From positions 1 to 50,371 of the forward strand of contig CAIRBI010000286.1 of the NCBI GenBank assembly GCA_903876785.1: DNA of 50,371 nucleotides. The letters are read 5' to 3'. Below the pieces are notes generated by a model. It made no database searches. It worked only from the letters and a program-made list of their open reading frames with translations, and had not been told where the DNA came from. Below are positions 49,884 to 50,371 of the stretch, one piece after another. The DNA is from an uncultured Gammaproteobacteria bacterium (GTDB lineage Bacteria; Pseudomonadota; Gammaproteobacteria; Pseudomonadales; Pseudohongiellaceae). A program made the translations under genes and the position numbers. Numbering within the stretch: the first letter of the stretch is position 1; each line of letters starts with the position of its first letter.

Positions 49884-50371
49884 CTAGTAAGTGTCTTCCA
49901 GGTAGCGGCCCGCTGCCTTCAGTCCTTCCACACTCAGGCTCAGAGGAGCCAGAATCTCCTCCATGGCCGTCGCCACGCAGGCCGCCATGCTGCGCCCGCC
50001 GCACACCAGAATTTGTCCGCCTTGTTCCAGCAGTGCTCTTATCTGCGCGGCATCCGCCTTGAGCTTGTCCTGAACATAGGCGCGTTCGCCGCCTCTTGAG
50101 AAGGCCGTCTGCAGCCCCGTGAGTCTGCCATCGTGCAGCCAGCTCTGGAGGTCCTTTTCGTAAAGAAAGTCAGACTGCGGGTTGCGTCCACCCCAGTACA
50201 GATACATCGGGTGCTGCGCTCCCTTGAGTCCTCTGTTATGTGCGCGGTTGTGGCGGATGAAGCCGACCAACGGCGCTATGCCGGTGCCAGCGCCGATCAG
50301 AATGACCGGCTGCTTGCCGCGTGCCGGACGGAACAGCGGGTTGTCTTGAATGAAGGCCTGGACTTCCTGCC
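49884..50371 (-). CDS. Flavoprotein of CysJ/P450-reductase type, C-terminal part (5' truncated by window)
   Basis: The frame is open to the window edge; 162 codons of a longer gene are visible. The NADPH-binding half of an FNR module is present: 'ILIGAGTGIAPLVGFI' (nicotinamide/ribose loop), 'YLYWGGRNPQSDFLYEKDLQ', 'LQTAFSRGGERAYVQDKL' (the S-R-x-x-x-x-K/Y NADPH phosphate site), 'ILVCGGRSMAACVATAMEEI' and the C-terminal aromatic 'GRYLEDTY'. This belongs to sulfite reductase flavoprotein or NADPH-P450 reductase-like proteins; the N-terminal flavodoxin part lies outside. The electron acceptor is not evident. Confidence 0.88.
   Translation of the reverse strand, partial: QEVQAFIQDNPLFRPARGKQPVILIGAGTGIAPLVGFIRHNRAHNRGLKGAQHPMYLYWGGRNPQSDFLYEKDLQSWLHDGRLTGLQTAFSRGGERAYVQDKLKADAAQIRALLEQGGQILVCGGRSMAACVATAMEEILAPLSLSVEGLKAAGRYLEDTY

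Noticed and set aside
1-50371. CRISPR arrays, rRNA, tRNA, insertion sequences, prophage
   Set aside because: No regularly spaced repeats, transposase or phage structural gene was found on reading; the only mobile-type sequences are the small palindromes listed.

Overview
The window looks like chromosome of a free-living gammaproteobacterium with moderately high GC. Evidence is the gene order: rppH-ptsP followed by lgt-thyA-folA, and the run proC-yggT-yggU-metX-metW-rdgB-hemW, both as in pseudomonads and their marine relatives. mrcB next to a small TPR lipoprotein, REP-like GGAG palindromes and three TonB-dependent receptors fit the same assignment. I cannot name a genus from sequence alone. 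No rRNA, tRNA, CRISPR array, prophage or complete insertion sequence was seen.

Layout. 0-10 kb: the 3' end of an Lhr-type helicase, a fumarylacetoacetase-family hydrolase, DUF6164, a TraB/GumN protein, a LysR regulator, a 58-residue SutA-like protein, a small HTH protein, a SlyD-like FKBP, a large protein with a class III cyclase-like domain, a Tat-exported sulfite-oxidase-family enzyme, a GcvR-like ACT protein and a HAD-IB phosphatase. 10-16 kb: rppH, ptsP, an Arc-like ribbon-helix-helix regulator, lgt, thyA and folA. 16-19 kb: a TonB receptor and an SMP-30-like secreted propeller, convergent across a perfect 32-bp inverted repeat. 19-29 kb, minus strand: argA, argE, a pterin dehydratase, hemW, rdgB, metW, metX, yggU, yggT, proC and a DUF4143 ATPase.

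29-40 kb holds two exported nutrient-acquisition modules. The first is a TonB receptor, an Asp-box propeller with a CxCC cluster and a CPHH motif, and a TlpA-like thioredoxin, overlapping or a few bases apart. The second is a TonB receptor, a secreted PHP-fold phosphoesterase and a Tat-exported PhoX phosphatase; it probably releases phosphate from organic phosphate esters and may import a product or metal. A REP-like palindrome is read through as codons at the start of phoX.

40-43 kb is the most accessory-like part. A Panacea-domain antitoxin sits with an unassigned small toxin candidate, joined by stop/start overlaps to a CDF-like membrane protein and a 67-residue membrane protein. A GNAT acetyltransferase and a VapBC pair with a clear operator over its promoter follow. 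43-50 kb: an overlapping trio of an MscS-like channel, a soluble MgtE-like protein and a full MgtE transporter, then thpR, mrcB with its TPR lipoprotein, and the C-terminus of a CysJ/P450-reductase-type flavoprotein cut by the window edge.

The best candidates for undescribed biology are the CxCC propeller/TlpA/TonB module, the Panacea-antitoxin operon fused by overlaps to a membrane transporter, and the TonB-PHP-PhoX module.
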